DNA of 64,000 nucleotides, from the NCBI GenBank assembly GCA_947683425.1, contig CANTUQ010000348.1, positions 124,001 through 188,000 of the forward strand, read 5' to 3'. Both the position numbers and the translations under genes were made by a program. The DNA is from Excoecaria cochinchinensis. Its lineage: Eukaryota > Streptophyta > Magnoliopsida > Malpighiales > Euphorbiaceae. Positions 10,311 to 23,061 of this stretch are shown here, piece after piece. Numbering within the stretch: position 1 is the first letter of the stretch; every line of letters begins with the position of its first letter. The notes beneath the pieces were generated by a model. It was not told the DNA's origin, made no database searches, and saw only the letters and a list, made by a program, of their open reading frames with translations.

Positions 10311-13300
10311 ATGCGTTGTGACCGGCAGGCTTCCAGTAGCTATTCCAATCAAGTTTTCCCGAATTATTGGACTCGGATCCGAAATTTCACCACTTTTTAC
10401 GATTTTTCGATTCTGGTGATTTTCCCTAGGGGTACCCCTAGGGAAATCCGTAAAAATTCGTCAGATCCCGACGAAGCCGATTCTCGATGCGTTGTGACCG
10501 GCAGGCTTTTAGTAGCTATTCCAATCAAGTTTTCCCGAATTATTGGACTCGGATCCGAAATTTCACCACTTTTTACGATTTTTCAATTTTGGTGATTTTT
10601 CCTAGGGGTACCCCTAGGGAAATCCGTAAAAATTCGTCGGATCCCGACGAAGCCGATTCTCAATGCGTTGTGACCGGCAGGCTTCCAGTAGCTATTCCAA
10701 TCAAGTTTTACCGAATTATTGGACTCGGATCCGAAATTTCACCACTTTTTACGATTTTTCGATTCTGCTGATTTTCCCTAGGGGTACCCCTAGGGAAATC
10801 CGTAAAAATTCCGACGAAGCCGATTCTCGATGCGTTGTGACCGGCAGGCTTCCAGTAGCTATTCCAATCAAGTTTTCCCGAATTATTGGACTCGGATCCG
10901 AAATTTCACCACTTTTCACGATTTTTCGATTTTGGTGATTTTCCCTAGGGGTACCCCTAGGGAAATCCGTAAAAATTCCGACGAAGCCGATTCTCGATGC
11001 GTTGTGACCGGCAGGCTTCCAGTAGCTATTCCAATCAAGTTTTTCCGAATTATTGGACTCGGATCCGAAATTTCACCACTTTTTACGATTTTTCGATTCT
11101 GGTGATTTTCCCTAGGGGTACCCCTAGGGAAATCCGTAAAAATTCGTCGGATCCCGACGAAGCCGATTCTCGATGCGTTGTGACCGGCAGGCTTCCAGTA
11201 GCTATTCCAATCAAGTTTTCCCGAATTATTGGACTCGGATCCGAAATTTCACCACTTTTCACGATTTTTCGATTCTGGTGATTTTCCCTAGGGGTACCCC
11301 TAGGGAAATCCGTAAAAATTCCGACGAAGCCGATTCTCGATGCGTTGTGACCGGCAGGCTTCCAGTAGCTATTCCAATCAAGTTTTTCCGAATTATTGGA
11401 CTCGGATCCGAAATTTCACCACTTTTTACGATTTTTCGATTCTGGTGATTTTCCCTAAGGGTACCCCTAGGCAAATCCGTAAAAATTCCGACGAAGCCGA
11501 TTCTCGATGCGTTGTGAACGGCAGGCTTCCAGTAGCTATTCCAATCAAGTTTTCCCGAATTATTGGACTCGGATCCGAAATTTCACCACTTTTTACGATT
11601 TTTCGATTCTGGTGATTTTCCCTAGGGGTACCCCTAGGGAAATACGTAAAAATTCGTCAGATCCCGACGAAGCCGATTCTCGATGCGTTGTGACCGGCAG
11701 GCTTCCAGTAGCTATTCCAATCAAGTTTTCCCGAATTATTGGACTCGGATCCGAAATTTCACCACTTTTTACGATTTTTCAATTTTGGTGATTTTTCCTA
11801 GGGGTACCCCTAGGGAAATCCGTAAAAATTCGTCGGATCCCGACGAAGCCGATTCTCGATGCGTTGTGACCGGCAGGCTTCCAGTAGCTATTCCAATCAA
11901 GTTTTCCCGAATTATTGGACTCGGATCCTAAATTTCACCACTTTTTACGATTTTTCGATTCTGCTGATTTTCCCTAGGGGTACCCCTAGGGAAATCCGTA
12001 AAAATTCCGACGAAGCCGACTCTCGATGCGTTGTGACCGGCAGGCTTCCAGTAGCTATTCCAATCAAGTTTTCCCGAATTATTGGACTCGGATCCGAAAT
12101 TTCACCACTTTTTACGATTTTTCGATTCTGGTGATTTTTCCTAGGGGTACCCCTAGGGAAATCCGTAAAAATTCGTCAGATCCCGACGAAGCCGATTCTC
12201 GATGCGTTGTGACCGGCAGGCTTCCAGTAGCTATTCCAATCAAGTTTTCCCGAATTATTGGACTCGGATCCGAAATTTCACCACTTTTTACGATTTTTCG
12301 ATTCTGGTGATTTTCCCTAGGGGTACCCCTAGGGAAATCCGTAAAAATTCGTCGGATCCCGACGAAGCCGATTCTCGATGCGTTGTGACCGGCAGGCTTC
12401 CAGTAGCTATTCCAATCAAGTTTTCCCGAATTATTGGACTCGGATCCGAAATTTCACCACTTTTTACGATTTTTCGATTCTGGTGATTTTCCCTAGGGGT
12501 ACCCCTAGGGAAATCCGTAAAAATTCGTCGGATCCTGACGAAGCCGATTCTCGATGCGTTGTGACCGGCAGGCTTCCAGTAGCTATTCCAATCAAGTTTT
12601 CCCGAATTATTGGACTCGGATCCGAAATTTCACCACTTTTTACGATTTTTCGATTCTGGTGATTTTTCCTAGGGGTACCCCTAGGGAAATCCGTAAAAAT
12701 TCGTTGGATCCCGACGAAGCCGATTTTCGATGCGTTGTGACCGGCAGGCTTCCAGTAGCTATTCCAATCAAGTTTTCCCGAATTATTGGACTCGGATCCG
12801 AAATTTCACCACTTTTCACGATTTTTCGATTCTGGTGATTTTCCCTTAGGGTACCCCTAGGGAAATCCGTAAAAATTCCGACGAAGCCGATTCTCGATGT
12901 GTTGTGACCGGCAGGCTTCCAGTAGCTATTCCAATCAAGTTTTCCCGAATTATTGGACTCGGATCCGAAATTTCACCACTTTTTACGATTTTTCGATTCT
13001 GGTGATTTTCCCTAGGGGTACCCCTAGGCAAATCCGTAAAAATTCCGACGAAGCCGATTCTCGATGCGTTGTGACCGGCAGGCTTCCAGTAGCTATTCCA
13101 ATCAAGTTTTCCCGAATTATTGGACTCGGATCCGAAATTTCACCACTTTTTACGATTTTTCGATTCTGGTGATTTTCCCTAGGGGTACCCCCTAGGGAAA
13201 TCCGTAAAAATTCGTCAGATCCCGACGAAGCCGATTCTCGATGCGTTGTGACCGGCAGGCTTCCAATAGCTATTCCAATCAAGTTTTCCCGAATTATTGG

Positions 13301-16300
13301 ACTCGAATCCGAAATGTCACCACTTTTTACGATTTTTCAATTCTGGTGATTTTCCCTAGGGGTACCCCTAGGGAAATCCGTAAAAATTCGTCGGATCCCG
13401 ACGAAGCCAATTCTCGATGCGTTGTGACCGGCAGGCTTCCAGTAGCTATTCCAATCAAGTTTTCCCGAATTATTGGACTCGGATCCGAAATTTCACCACT
13501 TTTCACGATTTTTCGATTCTGGTGATTTTCCCTTAGGGTACCCCTAGGGAAATCCGTAAAAATTCCGACGAAGCCGATTCTCGATGCGTTGTGACCGGCA
13601 GGCTTCCAGTAGCTATTCCAATCAAGTTTTTCCGAATTATTGGACTCGGATCCGAAATTTCACCACTTTTTACGATTTTTCGATTCTGGTGATTTTCCCT
13701 AGGGGTACCCCTAGGCAAATCCGTAAAAATTCCGACGAAGCCGATTCTCGATGCGTTGTGACCGGCAGGCTTCCAGTAGCTATTCCAATCAAGTTTTCCC
13801 GAATTATTGGACTCGGATCCGAAATTTCACCACTTTTCACGATTTTTCGATTCTGGTGATTTTCCCTTAGGGTACCCCTAGGGAAATCCGTAAAAATTCC
13901 GACGAAGCCGATTCTCGATGTGTTGTGACCGGCAGGCTTCCAGTAGCTATTCCAATCAAGTTTTCCCGAATTATTGGACTCGGATCCGAAATTTCACCAC
14001 TTTTTACGATTTTTCGATTCTGGTGATTTTCCCTAGGGGTACCCCTAGGCAAATCCGTAAAAATTCCGACGAAGCCGATTCTCGATGCGTTGTGACCGGC
14101 AGGCTTCCAGTAGCTATTCCAATCAAGTTTTCCCGAATTATTGGACTCGGATCCGAAATTTCACCACTTTTTACGATTTTTCGATTCTGGTGATTTTCCC
14201 TAGGGGTACCCCTAGGGAAATCCGTAAAAATTCGTCGGATCCCGACGAAGCCGATTCTCGATGCGTTGTGACCGGCAGGCTTCCAGTAGCTATTCCAATC
14301 AAGTTTTCCCGAATTATTGGACTCGGATCCGAAATTTCACCACTTTTTACGATTTTTCAATTTTGGTGATTTTTCCTAGGGGTACCCCTAGGGAAATCCG
14401 TAAAAATTCGTCGGATCCCGACGAAGCCGATTCTCGATGCGTTGTGACCGGCAGGCTTCCAGTAGCTATTCCAATCAAGTTTTCCCGAATTATTGGACTC
14501 GGATCCGAAATTTCACCACTTTTTACGATTTTTCGATTCTGCTGATTTTCCCTAGGGGTACCCCTAGGGAAATCCGTAAAAATTCCGACGAAGCCGATTC
14601 TCGATGCGTTGTGACCGGCAGGCTTCCAGTAGCTATTCCAATCAAGTTTTCCCGAATTATTGGACTCGGATCCGAAATTTCACCACTTTTCACGATTTTT
14701 CGATTCTGGTGATTTTCCCTAGGGGTACCCCTAGGGAAATCCGTAAAAATTCCGACGAAGCCGATTCTCGATGCGTTGTGACCGGCAGGCTTCCAGTAGC
14801 TATTCCAATCAAGTTTTTCCGAATTATTGGACTCGGATCCGAAATTTCACCACTTTTTACGATTTTTCGATTCTGGTGATTTTCCCTAGGGGTACCCCTA
14901 GGGAAATCCGTAAAAATTCGTCGGATCCCGACGAAGCCGATTCTCGATGCGTTGTGACCGGCAGGCTTCCAGTAGCTATTCCAATCAAGTTTTCCCGAAT
15001 TATTGGACTCGGATCCGAAATTTCACCATTTTTCACGATTTTTCGATTCTGGTGATTTTCCCTAGGGGTACCCCTAGGGAAATCCGTAAAAATTCCGACG
15101 AAGCCGATTCTCGATGCGTTGTGACCGACAGGCTTCCAGTAGCTATTCCAATCAAGTTTTTCCGAATTATTGGACTCGGATCCGAAATTTCACCACTTTT
15201 TACGATTTTTCGATTCTGTTGATTTTCCCTAAGGGTACCCCTAGGCAAATCCGTAAAAATTCCGACGAAGCCGATTCTCGATGCGTTGTGAACGGCATGC
15301 TTCCAGTAGCTATTCCAATCAAGTTTTCCCGAATTATTGGACTCGGATCCGAAATTTCACCACTTTTTACGATTTTTCGATTCTGGTGATTTTCCCTAGG
15401 GGTACCCCTAGGGAAATACGTAAAAATTCGTCAGATCCCGACGAAGCCGATTCTCGATGCGTTGTGACCGGCAGGCTTCCAGTAGCTATTCCAATCAAGT
15501 TTTCCCGAATTATTGGACTCGGATCCGAAATTTCACCACTTTTTACGATTTTTCAATTTTGGTGATTTTTCCTAGGGGTACCCCTAGGGAAATCCGTAAA
15601 AATTCGTCGGATCCCGACGAAGCCGATTCTCGATGCGTTGTGACCGGCAGGCTTCCAGTAGCTATTCCAATCAAGTTTTCCCGAATTATTGGACTCGGAT
15701 CCGAAATTTCACCACTTTTTACGATTTTTCGATTCTGCTGATTTTCCCTAGGGGTACCCCTAGGGAAATCCGTAAAAATTCCGACGAAGCCGACTCTCGA
15801 TGCGTTGTGACCGGCAGGCTTCCAGTAGCTATTCCAATCAAGTTTTCCCGAATTATTGGACTCGGATCCGAAATTTCACCACTTTTTACGATTTTTCGAT
15901 TCTGGTGATTTTTCCTAGGGGTACCCCTAGGGAAATCCGTAAAAATTCGTCAGATCCCGACGAAGCCGATTCTCGATGCGTTGTGACCGGCAGGCTTCCA
16001 GTAGCTATTCCAATCAAGTTTTCCCGAATTATTGGACTCGGATCCGAAATTTCACCACTTTTTACGATTTTTCGATTCTGGTGATTTTCCCTAGGGGTAC
16101 CCCTAGGGAAATCCGTAAAAATTCGTCGGATCCCGACGAAGCCGATTCTCGATGCGTTGTGACCGGCAGGCTTCCAGTAGCTATTCCAATCAAGTTTTCC
16201 CGAATTATTGGACTCGGATCCGAAATTTCACCACTTTTTACGATTTTTCGATTCTGGTGATTTTCCCTAGGGGTACCCCTAGGGAAATCCGTAAAAATTC

Positions 16301-19300
16301 GTCGGATCCTGACGAAGCCGATTCTCGATGCGTTGTGACCGGCAGGCTTCCAGTAGCTATTCCAATCAAGTTTTCCCGAATTATTGGACTCGGATCCGAA
16401 ATTTCACCACTTTTTACGATTTTTCGATTCTGGTGATTTTTCCTAGGGGTACCCCTAGGGAAATCCGTAAAAATTCGTCGGATCCCGACGAAGCCGATTC
16501 TCGATGCGTTGTGACCGGCAGGCTTCCAGTAGCTATTCCAATCAAGTTTTCCCGAATTATTGGACTCGGATTCGAAATTTCACCACTTTTTACGATTTTT
16601 CAATTTTGGTGATTTTTCCTAGGGGTACCCCTAGGGAAATCCGTAAAAATTCGTCGGATCCCGACGAAACCGATTCTCGATGCGTTGTGACCGGCAGGCT
16701 TCCAGTAGCTATTCCAATCAAGTTTTCCCGAATTATTGGACTCGGATCCGAAATTTCACCACTTTTTACGATTTTTCGATTCTGCTGATTTTCCCTAGGG
16801 GTACCCCTAGGGAAATCCGTAAAAATTCCGACGAAGCCGATTCTCGATGCGTTGTGACCGGCAGGCTTCCAGTAGCTATTCCAATCAAGTTTTCCCGAAT
16901 TATTGGACTCGGATCCGAAATTTCACCACTTTTCACGATTTTTCGATTCTGGTGATTTTCCCTAGGGGTACCCCTAGGGAAATCCGTAAAAATTCCGACG
17001 AAGCCGATTCTCGATGGGTTGTGACCGGCAGGCTTCCAGTAGCTATTCCAATCAAGTTTTTCCGAATTATTGGACTCGGGTCCGAAATTTCACCACTTTT
17101 TACGATTTTTCGATTCTGGTGATTTTCCCTAGGGGTACCCCTAGGGAAATCCGTAAAAATTCGTCGGATCCCGACGAAGCCGATTCTCGATGCGTTGTGA
17201 CCGACAGGCTTCCAGTAGCTATTCCAATCAAGTTTTCCCGAATTATTGGACTCGGATCCGAAATTTCACCACTTTTCACGATTTTTCGATTCTGGTGATT
17301 TTCCCTAGGGGTACCCCTAGGGAAATCCGTAAAAATTCCGACGAAGCCGATTCTCGATGCGTTGTGACCGGCAGGCTTCCAGTAGCTATTCCAATCAAGT
17401 TTTTCCGAATTATTGGACTCAGATCCGAAATTTCACCACTTTTTACGATTTTTCGATTCTGGTGATTTTCCCTAAGGGTACCCCTAGGCAAATCCGTAAA
17501 AATTCCGACGAAGCCGATTCTCGATGCGTTGTGAACGGCAGGCTTCCAGTAGCTATTCCAATCAAGTTTTCCCGAATTATTGGACTCGGATCCGAAATTT
17601 CACCACTTTTTACGATTTTTCGATTCTGGTGATTTTCCCTAGGGGTACCCCTAGGGAAATACGTAAAAATTCGTCAGATCCCGACGAAGCCGATTCTCGA
17701 TGCGTTGTGACCGGCAGGCTTCCAGTAGCTATTCCAATCAAGTTTTCCCGAATTATTGGACTCGGATCCGAAATTTCACCACTTTTTACGATTTTTCAAT
17801 TTTGGTGATTTTTCCTAGGGGTACCCCTAGGGAAATCCGTAAAAATTCGTCGGATCCCGACGAAGCCGATTCTCGATGCGTTGTGACCGGCAGGCTTCCA
17901 GTATCTATTCCAATCAAGTTTTCCCGAATTATTGGACTCGGATCCTAAATTTCACCACTTTTTACGATTTTTCGATTCTGCTGATTTTCCCTAGGGGTAC
18001 CCCTAGGGAAATCCGTAAAAATTCCGACGAAGCCGACTCTCGATGCGTTGTGACCGGCAGGCTTCCAGTAGCTATTCCAATCAAGTTTTCCCGAATTATT
18101 GGACTCGGATCCGAAATTTCACCACTTTTTACGATTTTTCGATTCTGGTGATTTTTCCTAGGGGTACCCCTAGGGAAATCCGTAAAAATTCGTCAGATCC
18201 CGACGAAGCCGATTCTCGATGCGTTGTGACCGGCAGGCTTCCAGTAGCTATTCCAATCAAGTTTTCCCGAATTATTGGACTCGGATCCGAAATTTCACCA
18301 CTTTTTACGATTTTTCGATTCTGGTGATTTTCCCTAGGGGTACCCCTAGGGAAATCCGTAAAAATTCGTCGGATCCCGACGAAGCCGATTCTCGATGCGT
18401 TGTGACCGGCAGGCTTCCAGTAGCTATTCCAATCAAGTTTTCCCGAATTATTGGACTCGGATCCGAAATTTCACCACTTTTTACGATTTTTCGATTCTGG
18501 TGATTTTCCCTAGGGGTACCCCTAGGGAAATCCGTAAAAATTCGTCGGATCCCGACGAAGCCGATTCTCGATGCGTTGTGACCGGCAGGCTTCCAGTAGC
18601 TATTCCAATCAAGTTTTCCCGAATTATTGGACTCGGATCCGAAATTTCACCACTTTTTACGATTTTTCGATTCTGGTGATTTTTCCTAGGGGTACCCCTA
18701 GGGAAATCCGTAAAAATTCGTCGGATCCCGACGAAGCCGATTCTCGATGCGTTGTGACCGGCAGGCTTCCAGTAGCTATTCCAATCAAGTTTTCCCGAAT
18801 TATTGGACTCGGATCCGAAATTTCACCACTTTTCACGATTTTTCGATTCTGGTGATTTTCCCTTAGGGTACCCCTAGGGAAATCCGTAAAAATTCCGACG
18901 AAGCCGATTCTCGATGCGTTGTGACCGGCAGGCTTCCAGTAGCTATTCCAATCAAGTTTTCCCGAATTATTGGACTCGGATCCGAAATTTCACCAGTTTT
19001 TACGATTTTTCGATTCTGGTGATTTTCCCTAGGGGTACCCCTAGGCAAATCCGTAAAAATTCCGACGAAGCCGATTCTCGATGCGTTGTGACCGGCAGGC
19101 TTCCAGTAGCTATTCCAATCAAGTTTTCCCGAATTATTGGACTCGGATCCGAAATTTCACCACTTTTTACGATTTTTCGATTCTGGTGATTTTCCCTAGG
19201 GGTACCCCCTAGGGAAATCCGTAAAAATTCGTCAGATCCCGACGAAGCCGATTCTCGATGCGTTGTGACCGGCAGGCTTCCAATAGCTATTCCAATCAAG

Positions 19301-19770
19301 TTTTCCCGAATTATTGGACTCGAATCCGAAATGTCACCACTTTTTACGATTTTTCAATTCTGGTGATTTTCCCTAGGGGTACCCCTAGGGAAATCCGTAA
19401 AAATTCGTCGGATCCCGACGAAGCCGATTCTCGATGCGTTGTGACCGGCAGGCTTCCAGTAGCTATTCCAATCAAGTTTTCCCGAATTATTGGACTCGGA
19501 TCCGAATTTTCACCACTTTTTACGATTTTTCGATTCTGGTGATTTTCCCTAGGGGTACCCCTAGGGAAATCCGTAAAAATTCCGACGAAGCCGATTCTCG
19601 ATGCGTTGTGACCGGCAGGCTTCCAGTAGCTATTCCAATCAAGTTTTCCCGAATTATTGGACTTGGATCCGAAATTTCACCACTTTTTACGATTTTTTGA
19701 TTCTGGTGATTTTCCTTAGGGGTACCCCTAGGGAAATCCGTAAAAATTCCTCAGATCCCGACGAAGCCGA
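10311..19770 (+). repeat. Long-range copy of a 3.4-kb block, 6,017-bp offset
   Basis: About 10,311-13,750 reappears at 16,328-19,770. Matching marks include CCCTAAGGG (11,453 and 17,470), TTGTGAACGGC (11,512 and 17,529), GGATCCTAAATTTC (11,924 and 17,941), GCCGACTCTCG, CCCTTAGGG (12,843 and 18,860), the C5 run in the right palindrome arm (13,187 and 19,204), GGCTTCCAATAGC and GAAATGTCACC. After subtracting the 1-bp C insertion the offset is 35 monomers (19 long, 16 short). The material between the copies (13,750-16,328) is itself another block copy. Confidence 0.82.
14085..16503 (+). repeat. Copy of 7382-9800, 6,703-bp offset
   Basis: Monomer starts 14,085, 14,261, 14,437, 14,604, 14,771, 14,947, 15,114, 15,281, 15,457, 15,633, 15,800, 15,976, 16,152 and 16,328 match 7382 to 9625 at a constant offset of 6,703 bp. 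Shared marks are CCCTAAGGG (15,227), TTGTGAACGGC (15,286), AAATACGTAAAA (15,414) and GCCGACTCTCG. The copy lacks GGATCCTAAATTTC and TTTTACCGAATT, so it either left before those arose or was corrected afterwards. It has private changes such as GGCATGCTTCC (about 15,295) and CTGTTGATTTT. Confidence 0.8.
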
Positions 19771-21332
19771 TTCTCGATGCGTTGTGACCGGCAGGCTTCC
19801 AATAGCTATTCGAATCAAGTTTTCCCGAATTATTGGACTCGGATCCGAAATTTCATCACTTTTTACGATTTTTCGATTCTGGTGATTTTTCCTGGGGTAC
19901 CCCTAGGGAAATCCGTAAAAATTCGTCGGATCCCGACGAAGCCGATTCTCGATGCGTTGTGACCGGCAGGCTTCCAGTAGCTATTCCAATCAAGTTTTCC
20001 CGAATTATTGGACTCGGATCCGAAATTTCACCACTTTTTACGATTTTTCGATTCTGCTGATTTTCCTTAGGGGTACCCCTAGGGAAATCCGTAAAAATTC
20101 CGACGAAGCCGATTCTCGATGAGTTGTGACCGGCAGGCTTCCAGTAGCTATTCCAATCAAGTTTTCCCGAATTATTGGACTCGGATCCGAAATTTCATCA
20201 CTTTTTACGATTTTTCGATTCTGGTGATTTTCCCAAGGGGTACCCCTAGGGAAATCCATAAAAATTCCGACGAAGCCGATTCTCGATGCGTTGTGACCGG
20301 CAGGCTTCCAGTAGCTATTCCAATCAAGTTTTCCGGAATTATTGGACTCGGATCCGAAATTTCACCACTTTTTACGATTTTTCGATTCTGATAATTTTCC
20401 CTAGGGGTACCCCTAGGGAAATCCGTAAAAATTCGTCAGATCCCGACGAAGCCGATTCTCGATGCGTTGTGACCGGCAGGCTTCCAGTAGCTATTCCAAT
20501 CAAGTTTTCCCGAATTATTGGACTTGGATCCGAAATTTCACCACTTTTTACGATTTTTCGATTCTGCTGATTTTCTCTAGGGGTACCCCTAGGGAAATCC
20601 GTAAAAATTCGTCAGATCCCGACGAAGGCGATTCTCGATGCGTTGTGACCGGCAGGTTTCCAGTAGCTATTCCAATCAAGTTTTCCCGAATTATTGGACT
20701 CGGATCCGAAATTTCACCACTTTTTACGATTTTTCGATTCTGCTGATTTTCCCTAGGGGTACCCCTAGGGAAATCCGTAAAAATTCGTCAGATCCCGACG
20801 AAGCCGATTCTCGATGCGTTGTGACCGGCAGGCTTCCAGTAGCTATTCCAATCAAGTTTTCCCGAATTATTGGACTCGGATCCGAAATTTCACCACTTTT
20901 TACGATTTTTCGATTCTGGTGATTTTCCCTAGGGGTACCCCTAGGGAAATCCGTAAAAATTCGTCGGATCCCGACGAAGCCGATTCTCGATGGGTTGTGA
21001 CCGGCAGGCTTCCAGTAGCTATTCCAATCAAGTTTTCCCGAATTATTGGACTCGGATCCGAAATTTCACCACATTTTACGATTTTTCGATTCTGGTGATT
21101 TTCCCTAGGGGTACCCCTAGGCAAATCCGTAAAAATTCCGACGAAGCCGATTCTCGATGCGTTGTGACCGGCAGGCTTCCAGTAGCTATTCCAATCAAGT
21201 TTTCCTGAATTATTGGACTCGGATCCGAAATTTCACCACTTTTTACGATTTTTCGATTCTGGTGATTTTCCCTAGGGGTACCCCTAGGGAAATCCGTAAA
21301 AATTCGTCAGATCCCGACGAAGCCGATTCTCG

Positions 21333-22199
21333 ATGCGTTGTGACCGGCAGGCTTCCAGTAGCTATTCCAATCAAGTTTTCCCGAATTATTGGACTCGGAT
21401 CCGAAATTTCACCAATTTTTACGATTTTTCGATTCTGGTGATTTTCCCTAGGGACCCCTAGGGAAATCCGTAAAAATTCGTCAGATCCCGACGAAGCCGA
21501 TTCTCGATGCGTTGTGACCGGCAGGCTTCCAGTAGCTATTCCAATCAAGTTTTCCCGAATTATTGGACTCGGATCCGAAATTTCACCACTTTTTACGATT
21601 TTTCGATTCTGGTGATTTTCCCTAGGGGTACCCCTAGGGAAATCCGTAAAAATTCGTCGGATCCCGACGAAGCCGATTCTCGATGCGTTGTGGCCGGCAG
21701 GCTTCCAGTAGCTATTCCAATCAAGTTTTCCCGAATTATTGGACTCGGATCCGAAATTTCACCACTTTTCACGATTTTTCGATTCTGGTGATTTTCCCTA
21801 GGGGTACCCCTAGGGAAATCCGTAAAAATTCCGACGAAGCCGATTCTCGATGCGTTGTGACCGGCAGGCTTCCAGTAGCTATTCCAATCAAGTTTTTCCG
21901 AATTATTGGACTCGGATCCGAAATTTCACCACTTTTTACGATTTTTCGATTCTGGTGATTTTCCCTAGGGGTACCCCTAGGCAAATCCGTAAAAATTCGT
22001 CAGATCCCGACGAAGCCGATTCTCGATGCGTTGTGACCGGCAGGCTTCCAGTAGCTATTCCAATCAAGTTTTCCCGAATTATTGGACTCGGATCCGAAAT
22101 TTCACCAATTTTTACGATTTTTCGATTCTGGTGATTTTCCCTAGGGACCCCTAGGGAAATCCGTAAAAATTCGTCAGATCCCGACGAAGCCGATTCTCG
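21333..22199 (+). repeat. 4-monomer duplication marked by a shortened palindrome
   Basis: The monomers at 21,333 and 22,026 share CACCAATTTTTACG and a palindrome with two bases missing at its centre, CCCTAGGGACCCCTAGGG (21,446-21,463 and 22,139-22,156). The offset is 693 bp, or four monomers including the 2-bp loss. The intervening monomers are not all matched, so the second copy looks like a partial transfer rather than a clean tandem repeat. Confidence 0.8.
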
Positions 22200-23061
22200 A
22201 TGCGTTGTGACCGGCAGGCTTCCAGTAGCTATTCCAATCAAGTTTTCCCGAATTATTGGACTCGGATCCGAAATTTCACCACTTTTTACGATTTTTCGAT
22301 TCTGGTGATTTTCCCTAGGGGTACCCCTAGGGAAATCCGTAAAAATTCGTCGGATCCCGACGAAGCCGATTCTCGATGCGTTGTGACCGGCAGGCTTCCA
22401 GTAGCTATTCCAATCAAGTTTTCCCGAATTATTGGACTCGGATCCGAAATTTCACCACTTTTTACGATTTTTCGATTCTGGTGATTTTCCCTAGGGGTAC
22501 CCCTAGGGAAATCCGTAAAAATTCGTCAGATCCCGACGAAGCCGATTCTCGATGCGTTGTGACCGGCAGGCTTCCAGTAGCTATTCCAATCAAGTTTTCC
22601 CGAATTATTGGACTCGGATCCGAAATTTCACCACTTTTTACGATTTTTCAATTTTGGTGATTTTTCCTAGGGGTACCCCTAGGAAAATCCGTAAAAATTC
22701 GTCGGATCCCGACGAAGCCGATTCTCGATGCGTTGTGACCGGCAGGCTTCCAGTAGCTATTCCAATCAAGTTTTCCCGAATTATTGGACTCGGATCCGAA
22801 ATTTCACCACTTTTTACGATTTTTTGATTCTGCTGATTTTCCCTAGGGGTACCCCTAAGGAAATCCGTAAAAATTCCGACGAAGCCGATTCTCGATGCGT
22901 TGTGACCGGCAGGCTTCCAGTAGCTATTCCAATCAAGTTTTCCCGAATTATTGGACTCGGATCCGAAATTTCACCACTTTTCACGATTTTTCGATTCTGG
23001 TGATTTTCCCTAGGGGTACCCCTAGGGACATCCGTAAAAATTCCGACGAATCCGATTCTCG

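Larger units (their letters stand above)
7382..12700 (+). repeat. 17-monomer tandem duplication, 2,929-bp period
   Basis: Units 7382 to 10,310 are repeated from 10,311 to about 12,700 with a constant offset of 2,929 bp, exactly ten 176s plus seven 167s. Shared rare marks include GGCTTTTAG (7577, 10,506), TTTTACCGAATT, CCCTAAGGG (8524, 11,453), TTGTGAACGGC (8583, 11,512), AAATACGTAAAA (8711, 11,640), GGATCCTAAATTTC (8995, 11,924), GCCGACTCTCG (9086, 12,015) and GGATCCTGACG (9602, 12,531). The match stops near 12,700, where the second copy changes to TTCGTTGGATCC and GATTTTCGATG. This block starts inside the third copy of the 11-mer, so the two duplications overlap. Confidence 0.88.
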
